From Chelonoidis abingdonii (Eukaryota; Chordata; Testudines; Testudinidae): a stretch of DNA of 64,000 bases. The translations under genes were made by a program, and so were the position numbers. Shown in pieces: positions 26,690 through 37,300 of the stretch (the stretch's first letter is position 1; every line of letters starts with the position of its first letter). The DNA is taken from contig NC_133776.1 of the NCBI RefSeq assembly GCF_003597395.2, forward strand, positions 33,918,155 through 33,982,154, read 5' to 3'. Below the pieces are notes generated by a model. The model was not told where the DNA came from. It did not search any database and worked only from the letters and a program-made list of their open reading frames with translations.

Positions 26690-26985
26690 CATAGGAACAC
26701 AGGAATTGTCAAACTGGATTAGACCTAAGGTCCATCTAGTTCAGTATCCTACCTACAACAGTGACAGTATCAGATGCTTCAAAGGAAGGTGTAAGAACCC
26801 TGCAGCTTCTAGAGGAAGCAATACCACTCAGCATATCTATCTATCTATATATTGCTCAGCCATAATCTGCCCCAATATTAGGTTTCATTCTTATCTCTAA
26901 TCATTAGAAACTGGGTTATGCCCTGAAGCAGGAAGTTTAATTTCCCCAATAAAATGTGTGTTATCATGAACTATTATAACTCTAG
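26690..26985 (+). repeat. Dispersed repeat with AACTGGATTAGACC...GTCCATCTAG core
   Basis: ACATAGGAACACAGGAATTG, GGTCCATCTAGTTCAGTATCC and CAGTATCAGATGCTTC resemble an abundant sauropsid dispersed repeat that I recognise but cannot place in a named class. A short TATC microsatellite (about 26833-26850) lies inside. Confidence 0.5.
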
Positions 26986-27339
26986 ATAGTCTTGTTAAAA
27001 TGTTTAATCACAGAACAACTGACAATTAGCAGAGGGGTCAAGGCCCATTTGGATATAAAGGTGACATTGCTCTCACCACAGGCCTCTCTTGTGCAAACAT
27101 TGTTGAGGAGGTGTGGGTAAGCTTGCCCTGCTGGCTGCTCTTCCTGAACCTATTTTGCGGATAAATGGAAGACTTCCCTTTCCTGGATTGCCAATCTGGT
27201 ATGTTTCACAAGCACTACATCCACTTACAAATTTTTTAGATAATAAATATTAATTTGAACCCCAGGAAAACAACTAAAATTAAAATAAACGGCCCACATC
27301 ATTTTTTCATCTTATACTGCAACATTTCAACGCTTTACT

Positions 27340-27715
27340 TGGCCAACTAACATTGCAAGACCTTTGCCATCTTGACAAACGTTGACCTGGACTCAGTTAT
27401 TCATGCCTTCCTCACCTCTTGGCTGGATTACAGCCATACAGTAGACCTGGGCATGAAAACTTCTGCGCTTAGGAAACTCCGACTGGTACAGAATGCTGAA
27501 GCACATCTTAGTAACACTGGCTACCACAAACACTTCAAACCTGTCTCCTGCTCTCTGCGCTTCTTGGCAATCCTGCAAGTTTTACTCCTGGAGTGGTTTG
27601 AAAATGTGTGCTCTGACACAGCCTCAGGGAAGGTTACACAGCCAAGTGAAACTGAATGGCCATTAAAATCTTGCTTATTAGCCGCTTTTATTGGGTCACC
27701 TCTTGTAACTTAAAG
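27340..27715 (+). mobile_element. L2-like LINE reverse transcriptase C-terminal fragment
   Basis: A 113-codon open frame (27372-27713) contains DLDSVIHAFLTSWLDY, LRKLRLVQNAEAHL and FKPVSCSLRFLAI. These match the C-terminal region of L2/CR1-class LINE proteins (pattern: HAF.TS.LDY, LR.L.LVQNA, P...SL..L). It is isolated, lacks upstream RT motifs and ends about 170 bp before the CpG island. It is a fossil fragment, not a host gene. Confidence 0.65.
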
Positions 27716-27879
27716 CTAGATGTGAATTTCCAGTGATAACCTGTGCAGCGGTAAACTCAATCCAACCACAAGAGTGTGCATGTGAGAGGATTGCAAATCT
27801 CTTCCGCCAAACCAGAATTAGCCGGTATCACTGGCACATGAGAGAGCGTGTAGAGCTGAAATTGCCCTGGATGGATACA

Positions 27880-28520
27880 GGATCATGCAGAAGACGAGCT
27901 GTTCTGGGGGCAAAAGGGCAGCGATCGGCCGCAGCCTCCTACCAAAAATAAGCCCCAGTCCAGCACCCCCCGGGCCAAGGGGAGGGAACCGGCTGGGCTG
28001 GCGCAGGGAGGCTGAGCGGAGCCTGGGCTGAGGATGATAGGCAGGACGGCAACAAAGCCAGGGGCTTGGAGGAAAGCAGCAAGTTTCGGCGAGAGCCGGG
28101 AATAAAGCCCTGCGAGTCGCAGGGCTGGCTCAGGCCCCGAGCGGTGAGTGTGGCTGGGCCGGCGCGCTCCAGGGGAGGCTGCTCTGTGGACCAGAGGGGC
28201 TGAATGGCACCGGGACATGGCGAGGGGGCAGGATCCGTGCCACGGAGCCGCATCGGGAGACAGGGAGGTTCCGGGAAGGGAGCTCAGCTCAGCTGAGTGC
28301 GGAGGCGGCACCGCTTTGTCTGTGGCTCTGGCGGAGAAGCGCTGCTGCAGCAGCGCGGTAACTAGCGGTCATTCTTTGTGCTACCGGCAGGCAGAGGAAG
28401 GGTGCAGCCTGCAGGGCTGGTAACCTGCCCGAAAGCGGCATCACGGCTGCAGGCATCTCCCCTCCGCCACTGGAGCTCTCTCCCGCGGACAGCGAAGGAG
28501 CAGCGTCCTCAGTGTCCTGT
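27880..28520 (+). promoter_or_regulatory. SLC16A14: CpG island, probable SLC16A14 promoter
   Basis: This is the only long unique GC- and CpG-rich stretch in an otherwise AT-rich window. It lies about 5.6 kb upstream of the first coding exon and does not look like a repeat. CpG dinucleotides are frequent from about 27895 to 28500. Such islands normally mark vertebrate transcription starts, and the human gene has a non-coding first exon, so I infer this is the plus-strand promoter. No TATA box is obvious. A divergent transcript cannot be excluded. Confidence 0.7.
27960..28143 (+). other. SLC16A14: Candidate non-coding exon 1 of SLC16A14 (5' end uncertain)
   Basis: Within the CpG island a strong splice donor, GCG|GTGAGTG, occurs at 28143/28144. 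Splicing from it to the acceptor at 34097-34098 would place only untranslated sequence in exon 1 and leave 15 nt of leader before ATG 34114. The start given here is arbitrary because the transcription start is not visible. Weaker donors at about 28361 (GTAACT) and 28420 (GTAACC) are alternatives. RNA evidence would decide. Confidence 0.4.
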
Positions 28521-28994
28521 TATGTTCCTCCTTTTCCCCACGCTCAGGGGCAAGCGTTAACCCCTTTGCATTCAGTGATCTCTAGGGCCTGCTAGCCTCT
28601 GTGTGCGTGTCTGTCTGCGGTGGCTGAATTTCTGAGAAACTTACTATGTGGTATTACTTTCTGAGTCAATGGTCCTGATTTAAATTGGGGGGAGAGGGAA
28701 CATAGGATCTGAATCTTGGAAACCTTACATGTACAATCTGGAAAAAATAGCAATCTCCAAGAATATTTTCTAAAACAATTTCCACAACAAACATTTCATT
28801 AGCTGTAATCCATTCATTACTGGAATCCAATGGGAGAAAAAAAATCTGTTCTCAGATCTTAGTTCCATAATTCTGCTTCCCCTAATAACCATGTTACATG
28901 CTCCTAGGGAGCGAATAACATCAGGAACAAGATCCATCATACGGATCCTATAACAACAGCAAAGAGTGAGAAAAATAGCCAGAGAGTAAGAAAG

Positions 28995-29440
28995 ATAGTG
29001 TTGTAGCTGAGGAGCATGGAGACCTGTGTTCTTGCCCTGACTCTGCCAAAGACTTCCTTCATGACCTTGACCAACTCACTTAGCCCCACATTTTCAAAAG
29101 AAGTCTCTGCACTAGATTTCATGCACTTTCATGCAAGTGAAGACACCTTAGGCATGACTTATCTAAGTGCTGAATTTTCACATTTCCATTGAAATCAATG
29201 AGGTGTTAACCTGAAAATCAGACTAAATGTGTTCCAGGCTGGGCAACCAAAAATTAAAGCACCCAAAATTGGAGGCCACTTTGTAAATGTCGCCCTTAAC
29301 TTTTCTGTGCCCTGGTAAAATGGGGATATTACTATTTAGGGTACCCAGCTGGGGTGTTGTGAGGCCAAATTCGTTACTATTTGTAAAACAATTAGAGTTC
29401 TTTGATGGAAGTTGCTATAAAAGTGCAATATTCTATAATT
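28995..29440 (+). repeat. MIR-type SINE, interrupted at about 29090-29285
   Basis: The 5' part resembles MIR (GAGCATGGAGACCTGTGTTC, CTGACTCTGCC, GACCTTGACCAACTCACTTAG). The 3' part resumes at about 29290 with TTTTCTGTGCCCTGGTAAAATGGGGATATTACTATTT and GGGTGTTGTGAGG. The middle is a separate repeat with TTTTCAAAAG-type sequence. This nesting shows the SINE is the older component. Confidence 0.6.
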
Positions 29441-29452
29441 TTAACATTAAAG

Positions 29453-29508
29453 ATAATCAACCACTGGAACTGGTTGCCTGGGGATATGGTAAATTCTCCT
29501 TCACTTAT
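29453..29508 (+). mobile_element. CR1 LINE tail, left part
   Basis: The stretch CCACTGGAACTGG...GGTAAATTCTCCTTCACTTAT is the start of a CR1 3' region. It is cut at CTTAT by the solo LTR and resumes at 30629. Confidence 0.65.
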
Positions 29509-30628
29509 TGTGATGTTCCCCTCTGGTGTTGTCTGGACCAGTGATCTGCTAGGCCACTCCCATCCTTGACTCTGGGAGCCAGCCTTACCCTGCTCTGCTG
29601 TGAGAACCCCCACTCCTGGGCTGTTCACGCACAGTGTCTGGCGTGTAAGTTGCTCCCAGCTACTTGCAAGCGAATGACACTAGCCAATATCTCTGGTCCC
29701 AGACGCAACCCTAGGAACCTCGGTCTTGCAGTGTCCAGTTATGTCCACTAGATAATGCAAGCTTATACGAGTTTGTCAATTTAACAAAGAAATTGATATG
29801 TACCAGGCTTGTTATCCCAAGGGGAGCCTCTGACACACTGCAAACAAAACGCACTGCTTCAGGTAGAATAAACAAACAGATTTATTAGTTGTAAAGATAG
29901 ATTTTAAGTGATTATAAGTTAAAACATAACAAGTCAGATTTGGTCAAATGAAATAAAAGCAAAATATATTAAGTAAGCTGATCTTAACTCTTTCAATGTC
30001 CTTAAAGACTTAGAGCTTCTCACCATAGGCTGGCTGGTTACTTTTCAGTCAGGTTCTCCCCTTTGATCAGCGTTTCAGTTGCTTGGTGGCGGTGGTGTCT
30101 GTAGATGTAGGTGGAAGAGAGAGAGCGAGCATGGCAAAATGTCTCTCCCTTTTATCATGTCCTTTCTTTCCTCTTGGCTTTGCTCCCCCGCCTTCAGAGT
30201 CAGGTGAGCATTACCTCATCACAGTTCTAAACTGACCAAAGGAAGGGGGGTGACTCCCTGAGAGTCTAACAGATCCTTTTGTTGCTGTCTAAGCCAGTAT
30301 CCATTGTTCCTGTGAAGCTGGGCTGGGTTTGTCCCATCCATGCCCTGATGAGGTGTGAACTGCCTCCCTGTTCTTGGAGAGTTTTTGCATGGGCTTGCTT
30401 TAAGCCATGAGGATGTATTTTCAGCCTCATAACTACATACATGAAATTATAACCTATAACCTTACTATAAAAGTTACTATAACATCACTATAACAACCAT
30501 GCTCAGTGCATCAGGAGCCTTCCACAGACACTCAACATGGCAAACTTTGCATTAGATACCACACAATCATTTTATAAAGATGAACATGGGGGTGTAGAGG
30601 GTGTTCCCCCAAGGTACAGAATGTCACA
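29509..30628 (-). mobile_element. Solo LTR (1,120 bp) inserted in a CR1
   Basis: The element runs from TGTGATGTTCCCC to AATGTCACA, so its ends are TG and CA within a short inverted terminus. It is flanked by the 5-bp duplication CTTAT (29504-29508 and 30629-30633). Read on the minus strand it has a TATA-like GATAAAAG (RC of 30149-30156) and an AATAAA (RC of 29881-29886), the usual LTR order. No internal retroviral region adjoins it. The insertion splits a CR1 LINE tail, whose halves join cleanly when one CTTAT is removed. It lies in SLC16A14 intron 1. Confidence 0.85.
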
Positions 30629-30790
30629 CTTATACTCTTTAAATCAAGACTGGATGTCTTTAAAAAATATATGCTTTAGTTCAACCACAGGCTGTAGTGC
30701 TAGATGCAGGAGTCACTGGATGAAATCTAGGGTCCGAGTTATACAGGAGGTCAGAGTAGATGATGATAATAGTTCTTTCTGGCATTAATA
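30629..30790 (+). mobile_element. CR1 LINE tail, right part and 3' end
   Basis: After the second CTTAT the CR1 continues with CTTTAAATCAAGACTGGATG, then a GCTTTAGTTCAACCACAG block, and ends with GAGGTCAGAGTAGATGATGATAATAG. This closely resembles the common reptile and bird CR1 3' terminus. No open frame is preserved. Confidence 0.75.
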
Positions 30791-33635
30791 TTTATTAAAC
30801 TATTAATTCACCAGAGAAGGCAGTTAACATCATGCAGAAGTTGCTTCTCATTCTCCTCAATGAGTTAAGTGAGATAGGCAGACACCTGACAGTCCTGCAA
30901 GCAGAACTCCCATGAGACTTTATGGGTCCTATCTAGTAGATGAAACTGCTATGTTGGGTGCACACTGGATGAGGAGCCCTTAAAAATCTAGCCTTGTTTC
31001 ACAGAGGGAGTTGCTAGGTGCTGAGCATTTGAAAAATCTGGTCCTTATTAATGTGTCTAAATGGGAGCTGACCTCTTTTGAAGATTTGGCACCCCTTATG
31101 GGCGCTGAGCATTTGAAAACTGATTCTGAGCTCTTCTGACTGGCTCTTAGAAGTGACTGCCACATCCAAACCCAGTCACAGGTGAAGGGAGTCAGGGTGG
31201 GGGTATCATGCTTTGTTGTTGTGACTGTGGATCTCACAATCTTGTTTAGCTGGGGGAAATATGTATGGCTTTGCATATAAGCTGTTGGCACTTGTGCTAT
31301 AATTTCTTTACAATTTTGCAGTTGCAAAGAGTGTCCTCTGCTTCTCTGACTTCTAAGATACTACATTCTACTTAGATACATGCACAATGTAATAGGTCAA
31401 GGGTGTGCTGAGTCATGAGTGAGGAGAGCAGCCAAATGTCCAATCCTAGCTCTGTTCAGCATTTGAGAGTTTGCACAAGTATTGCAAATGACCTTTCCTG
31501 CTTGTGGCTGTATTTACATACAGATTCTGGACTAAATATAAACATGAAGGGAGATTAATAGTGCAAAAGTGAGAAAGAATCCAGTTCACACAGGGTAAAA
31601 ATAAGCATTTCCCTTTTACCCAGGGCTAATGGATGTTGCTGCAAGTCTGGCACTAACTCAGATCACTTTGTTATATCAGTTTATTTGTCTGGGGCCATGC
31701 GTACTGTTGTTAAGTGAGCAGTTTCTTTGCTATTGCAAATAGGATGAATATCATTGCTGGACATAAGTCCCACTGAAAAAAATGTTACTGCTTTAAGTTA
31801 CTTTTGTTTTAAATTATTTTTAAAATATTTAAATATTAAATAAAAATTATATTAAATAATAAATAAATAAAATATTTTAAAATACACAAAATGACTATGT
31901 ACAGTATCAGTATTTAGGAAATTTGATATAATGTTTAGTGAATATATAACCCCCATATAGATAAATCAAGATTACTTTTTCAATGACTAGTGGTTTGGGG
32001 TGCGTCAATCTTTGGGCAATCTGAGATAGTTTATAGGGCTTGATTGTGAGAGAGCAGGGCCAAATTCTGTCCTCTTTTATACCTATATAGCCTTACCGAT
32101 GTCACCATTCTGTGGGCTTTGTCTTGTTTGTGCCTTACCTATTATTATGTCTCTGCTGTTGTTGTTTCTGTGTTGACTGTTATTTGTGTAACAATGGCAC
32201 TGAGATGTACTAGAAGGCAACATACGAATTTAATTTATCGTTAGAATTCTGCAGTAATTGGATTTTGTTAGTGATGAATAAAATCTCTTATTTATTGAAA
32301 AACATCACACATTACTTTAAGTTATGCGTTTAATGTCTTAAAAGTAGCTATTGTTTCAAGAATCATATTATACTATTAAATGGGGTACACAGAAGACCAC
32401 CAGAAATTGTTTCACTGTTTCTAATATATTTTCTTTTGTCTGTTTCTGGAGCCACTTCCTGTTGCCATTTCTTCAGGGTGGAGAGAGAAAAAACACACCT
32501 TATCTGGTAACTTGTACCACTAAAGGTCCCAGTCTCCATGAAAACCTCTGTGGTGCTCCATAGTATTGTAATATTTGAATACATCACAGGATAAATGGAG
32601 AGTTGGTTCTGCATCTTGACTCATTGAGTTAAAAATTGCCTGTGGAGTCACTTGAAATTGTGTTTATTATTTCTGGGTTGTGCTCTTCATTTGTGGGGAC
32701 TAAAGAACAAACCAAAAGTCAATTTAATTTGAGACCAAGTCCTCCATACCTTGTGCACCCAAACCTTCCGACTGTGCTAGATTCTGATCTACACTGACAT
32801 AAATTTGGAGTACTCGCTGATCTCAGTGAAGTTACTATGGATTTACGACAGCATAACTGAAAGCCTAACAATGTAATTTATACAGTATATCATACTGACT
32901 TTAATTGGAGCTTGAGTTATGCAAGGAAGGTAAGATCAGGCCCCTGCTCTATAATTTATGTAAGCAAAACATCTCGAAGATCATGGAATCCAAATATTTT
33001 TTCATTATTTTCTTCTTTCACCCTTGTCCCACCAAATACGAAAAATAATAAATCCCAAGATTACCATTCTTTCTGCAGAGAAAACCAATTGTAATCTGAT
33101 TTATCTTTTAGTTATTATTTCCTTTTTATTAAAAGCTTTATAATTTTGAACACAAAGACACAATCTATTTGTGGATCTGGGCCAAAGTGACAAATAAGGC
33201 AAATTATAATTAACACACATACATCACATAGATAAGTACAAAACCCAGAAAGATACAAGCAATACACACACAGAATGTAGGTTTTCCATGCATTTTATAT
33301 TTAAACTTATTGAAATGCTGTTATTTTACTGAAAACCACATGAAGGCACATCTGTATTAAAACGCAATAGTGAAAATATGGCTATGTCCAAATTTGTTAT
33401 AAAACTGTTTCATTTTTAAAAAATCATGATCTAAATCGTGCCCCAAGCCCTCCATGTGTAGCTGTCATCCCTCCCACATGGGAGAAAGGGGTACCATTCA
33501 CCTCTGCAATACCATCCCTGCTTCCTGAAACGCAGGAATGTGTGGGGGAGTGGCATAGGCAGGGCTATCTTGAGACTGGCTAAGAGAGATGAACATCATA
33601 ATCCCACAGATTTTCTCATGGAAAAGCAGTATGCA
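30791..33635. other. SLC16A14 intron 1, unassigned part
   Basis: AT-rich sequence with a short AGTATTTGAAAA/GCTGAGCATTTGAAAA-type repeat (31010-31130) and an A+T run at 31800-31890. No exon was recognised. Confidence 0.5.
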
Positions 33636-33865
33636 GAGGTGGTCAAAAAAAAATTAGAGCTTCAAAAATGTAAATTTTCAAAATATTTCAATAAAAAAAA
33701 TAAAGAAGAAGAAACTTTGAAAAAAATGTTTGTAAAATCCTCCTCCCCTATTTTTGGAACCATACAGCTGGTTGACACTTTGTGACATTTCAAAATGTTG
33801 AAAATGCAAAACAAATTCAGAAATATTTATGCAACATTTTTTCATTTTTTTACCAGCTCTAGCAA
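33636..33865. repeat. Inverted-repeat element with GTGGTCAAAAAA and TTTTTTTACCAGCTC ends
   Basis: The ends are inverted (GAGGTGGTCAAAAAAAAATT and TTTTTTACCAGCTCTAG), and the AT-rich interior contains runs of A and TTTTCAAAATATTTC. This resembles the outer arms of the foldback at 42350-43045. It ends about 250 bp before SLC16A14 exon 2. Confidence 0.5.
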
Positions 33866-34098
33866 CATAGATCTAGCCAGAGGCTCTCTTACCTATTTAC
33901 TGTAGAAGTGGAGTTAAGGTTGTGGTTGAATAATACTGCCCTGTGGTCCCCATACTGTTCCTGTATGCAGAACCAAATGCTGGAAAGTAGGTTGGGGAAC
34001 TATTTAATCTAAACTGTTAAAAAATAAAAACAAATAACTATTACAAACCTGTACCTGTTTTCTGTGCATACTGAAAGCATTTATTTTGTCTGTTTCAG

Positions 34099-34375
34099 AA
34101 TACTGTGGGGAAAATGTGCACCACTCAAGAAGATATTGGATATGATTTTGAAGATGATTCAAAAGATAAGACGAAGACACTTAAGCCTAATCCAAACATT
34201 GATGGCGGATGGGCTTGGATGATTGTCCTTTCTTCCTTCCTTGTACATATACTCATCATGGGGTCACAAATGGCCCTTGGAATACTTAACATGGAATGGC
34301 TTGAAGAATTCAGTCAAAGTCGAGGATTGACTGCATGGGTTAGCTCCCTTAGCATGGGTATTACATTGATCGTAG
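34099..34375 (+). CDS. SLC16A14: SLC16A14 exon 2, first coding exon
   Basis: The exon begins after the acceptor TTTCAG (AG at 34097-34098) and ends at the donor GTATGT (34376). Its coding part, 34114-34375, encodes residues 1-87 and the first base of Gly88. It carries the acidic N-terminal tail, the DGGWAW signature and the first membrane helices. An upstream in-frame GTG at 34105 is not needed as a start, because ATG 34114 has a better context and matches the family N-terminus. Reading on past the donor soon meets a stop at about 34474, as expected for intron. Confidence 0.95.
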
Positions 34376-37300
34376 GTATGTTCCAATATAATTATATTGC
34401 AAAACTGTATAGGTTTAACATAGTATTCTCCCTCCATGCCACGTATTTTCTAGCACTATTCAAATATGATAACTGAGTAGGCCATAGTGTTCTTGGACTG
34501 TAGTTTTAAAGTCACAAGGCCAAATTCAGTTGTCTACCATAGCAACTGATTTGGGCTGTGGGGCTAAAAATAGCCCTGTAGACATTCCCACTCTGGTTGG
34601 AGTCCAGGCTTTAAGCCCCTCCTTCTGGAACTTGGGCTCCAGGCCGAGCTCTATGGTCTACGCTGCTGCTCTTAGCCCTGCAGCCCAAGCCACGCAAGCC
34701 TGAGTCAATTGACCTTGGGTCTAAGACTTGGCACCACAGGCTTTTCTTTGCAGTGTAGACGTACCCTGGCATGTGAGCCATGTAGTCGGAGGCAGGGAGC
34801 AGCAGTGAAGCTGGGGGGAAACAACAGCGAGGCGAGGAGGAAGAGCAGTAGGCAGTCATGTAATGTATATCTGAGTGGTGCCTGCTAACTGCCCGGTGGA
34901 TGCTGAATCAGTGGGTGCTGAATCAGTTGGCAGAAGGATCAGGAGTGGGAGAAAAATAATAGTCCTTCCAAAAAGCTTGGAGTCTATCTTAGAGTCAACT
35001 TGGGAGGTCGAGAGGTAAGGCTGGAAGGAACAGAATTAGAGACTGATTCTTCACTATCTGATGCTTTGTGCTGTCATTTACACATGTACAAAGTCTAATA
35101 CCCACTTTACACAAGTGTAAAAGATAGCACAAGGTGCAAGGCAGTGTAGAATCATATTTAGAGTCTGTCTGAGGTGTGAACAGCCTGCCTGGAAGAGGGG
35201 AGGCTTGGAGGAAGATGGAAGAGTCCCTAGAAGACCTCAAAATATTAGTGTAGCTGGGTCCCATTAAGTCTTAGTTCAACCCAGAAAAAATTGGTATATT
35301 CTCTGCTCGATGTAAGGTGAAATGTCTGTCAATATTGTTGGAGTTAGGTGTACACATCCTACATGATTAAACTCTGTGCAATCTCAGTTACTTCAGTGGG
35401 GTGCCAAGGAGTCCTAGTCAGGGCAGGATCTGGCCAAACCCCACAGGTAAATCTTGAATCATGCTAGGACAGTCTACATTTCCCTGTATCTTCCTAATAC
35501 TCAGAAACTGTAGTTTATTTTTGGTTTTCAAGAATGAAAGGCAAACAAGTAACTAAAATATCTTTTAGTTGAAATATGTCAATCATTAATAATTAACAAT
35601 GAAGATAATTTGGGATAAAATTAAGTTCCAAAATCACAAAGGCTTATAATAGTTAAAATGTCATTAAAATCACTAACACTCTCAGAGCAGCATTCAGCCA
35701 CTTCTCTGTGCTTATTTACATATTTCTTTGTCAGAGTTTTACAGACAGGCCTCTTATTTTCAGATGAGTGGTGGGATGCACCACCTGCCTCTGCAAAAGT
35801 TGATACCATCACTAATACTTAAATCAGTGCAGGGAATGCTGCTCTCTTTGCTATTTAAAGGATAGATAGATAGATAGATAGATGATGTTGACTTTCAGAG
35901 ATCTGTACAGTGACTAAAATAATTTAGATTAACAGGGTTGCAGAAAAAATTCCAATCCTTCTCTAGGTGTATTTGTCTATTGCATGTATGCCTGAGAGAG
36001 AGCTTTCCAGATCTGCACTCCCAGGGATATAAGGTGCCATATTTTGGCTGTTAAACAGACCACATGTATTTGTTCCCCCTTCACCTGAGTGTAAATAGAT
36101 TATCCTGTAGTACCTGTTACAGGCTCAGTGACACATTTGTAAGAGTGGTCAAATGGGATCAACAGGACAAAGTGCCAAGATAGATTAAACAGAAAGTTCT
36201 GTGTAACCACATCCATAACAAGCAGTGCAGGGCCATGCACTGAGTCTGAATCACTAACATCAACAGTTTAGGATCAATATTAGAAGACAGTAGCAATTTA
36301 AAAGACTCTGACATCCTGCTGAATCTTATAATTTTGTTAGGTACTCAGTACCTAGGTAGAATAAAGGCACAATTTTGTTAAATCAAATGCAGAAATCACA
36401 TTAAAAAACAAAACATACATCTCATAAGCAAAGGAACAGGATGTTTATGTGCAGTAATATCAACCACTGCACAAGATACAAATCTTACTTCATGCCTAGT
36501 AAATACATAGCAGAGGACATTCTACAAATATGCATGCCCTTGAATGTGACAAAAGACTTATACTGTGGATGTTGTTTTCACTGCACATAGTGGAGTTCCT
36601 TTACCATGGTATTTGACAGTGGTTCATAGACTGCTGTCATCTGCCTCCTCACTAAGTTTGCTGGCTGTCATGATGCTTGACATTTCTGAAAGTTGATGTG
36701 AGGATCAAGGATAGTTTAGAGTGAAACATCTGGGAAATGGATTACATCAGTCACAAGTTCCCTAAATTTACAAAGTGTTGAGGGATGTATCCTTCAAAGC
36801 ATGTCCAGAATCAGCTTGATATGATTGGTTGCTAAATGATACTCTGTGACTTACGATGGGCAAATCCATGTGAGTAGGTGTATAGCGGCGTATAGCTACT
36901 CAAATGTGCTGCATTGGCAGTGGTGGAAGTATACTGGGGTGTTGTAGCTGGCAGGCCCTAGATTTAAGTGTCAGGGAGCTATTGAAAGGGTGTTCTGGAG
37001 GGCTCAAGAGTTTAGAATTAATTTTCCCGGCTGTCCAAAAGAGCCCATCTGTTGATCTTTAAGGCATGGAACAAGGCCCATCTTTTCTCAAGAATTTTAG
37101 TTAATGAGGAATGGACCGATTATGTTATTAAATTCTATACATACATCTAAGTCATAACAGAGTACATTTTATACATCAGTAAATAAATAAATAAATAAAT
37201 AAATAAAAGTATCTCCACCTCTCTAGAGGCTGTGAAATAGCAACGAATCAAACTAAAGGGTGGATCTTTACTGTAAGATTTGGCCTTCATTTTCACAAAT

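Noticed and set aside
34105..34113. GTG at 34105 as an alternative SLC16A14 start
   Set aside because: ATG 34114 has a good context and begins the conserved N-terminus; GTG starts are not expected here.
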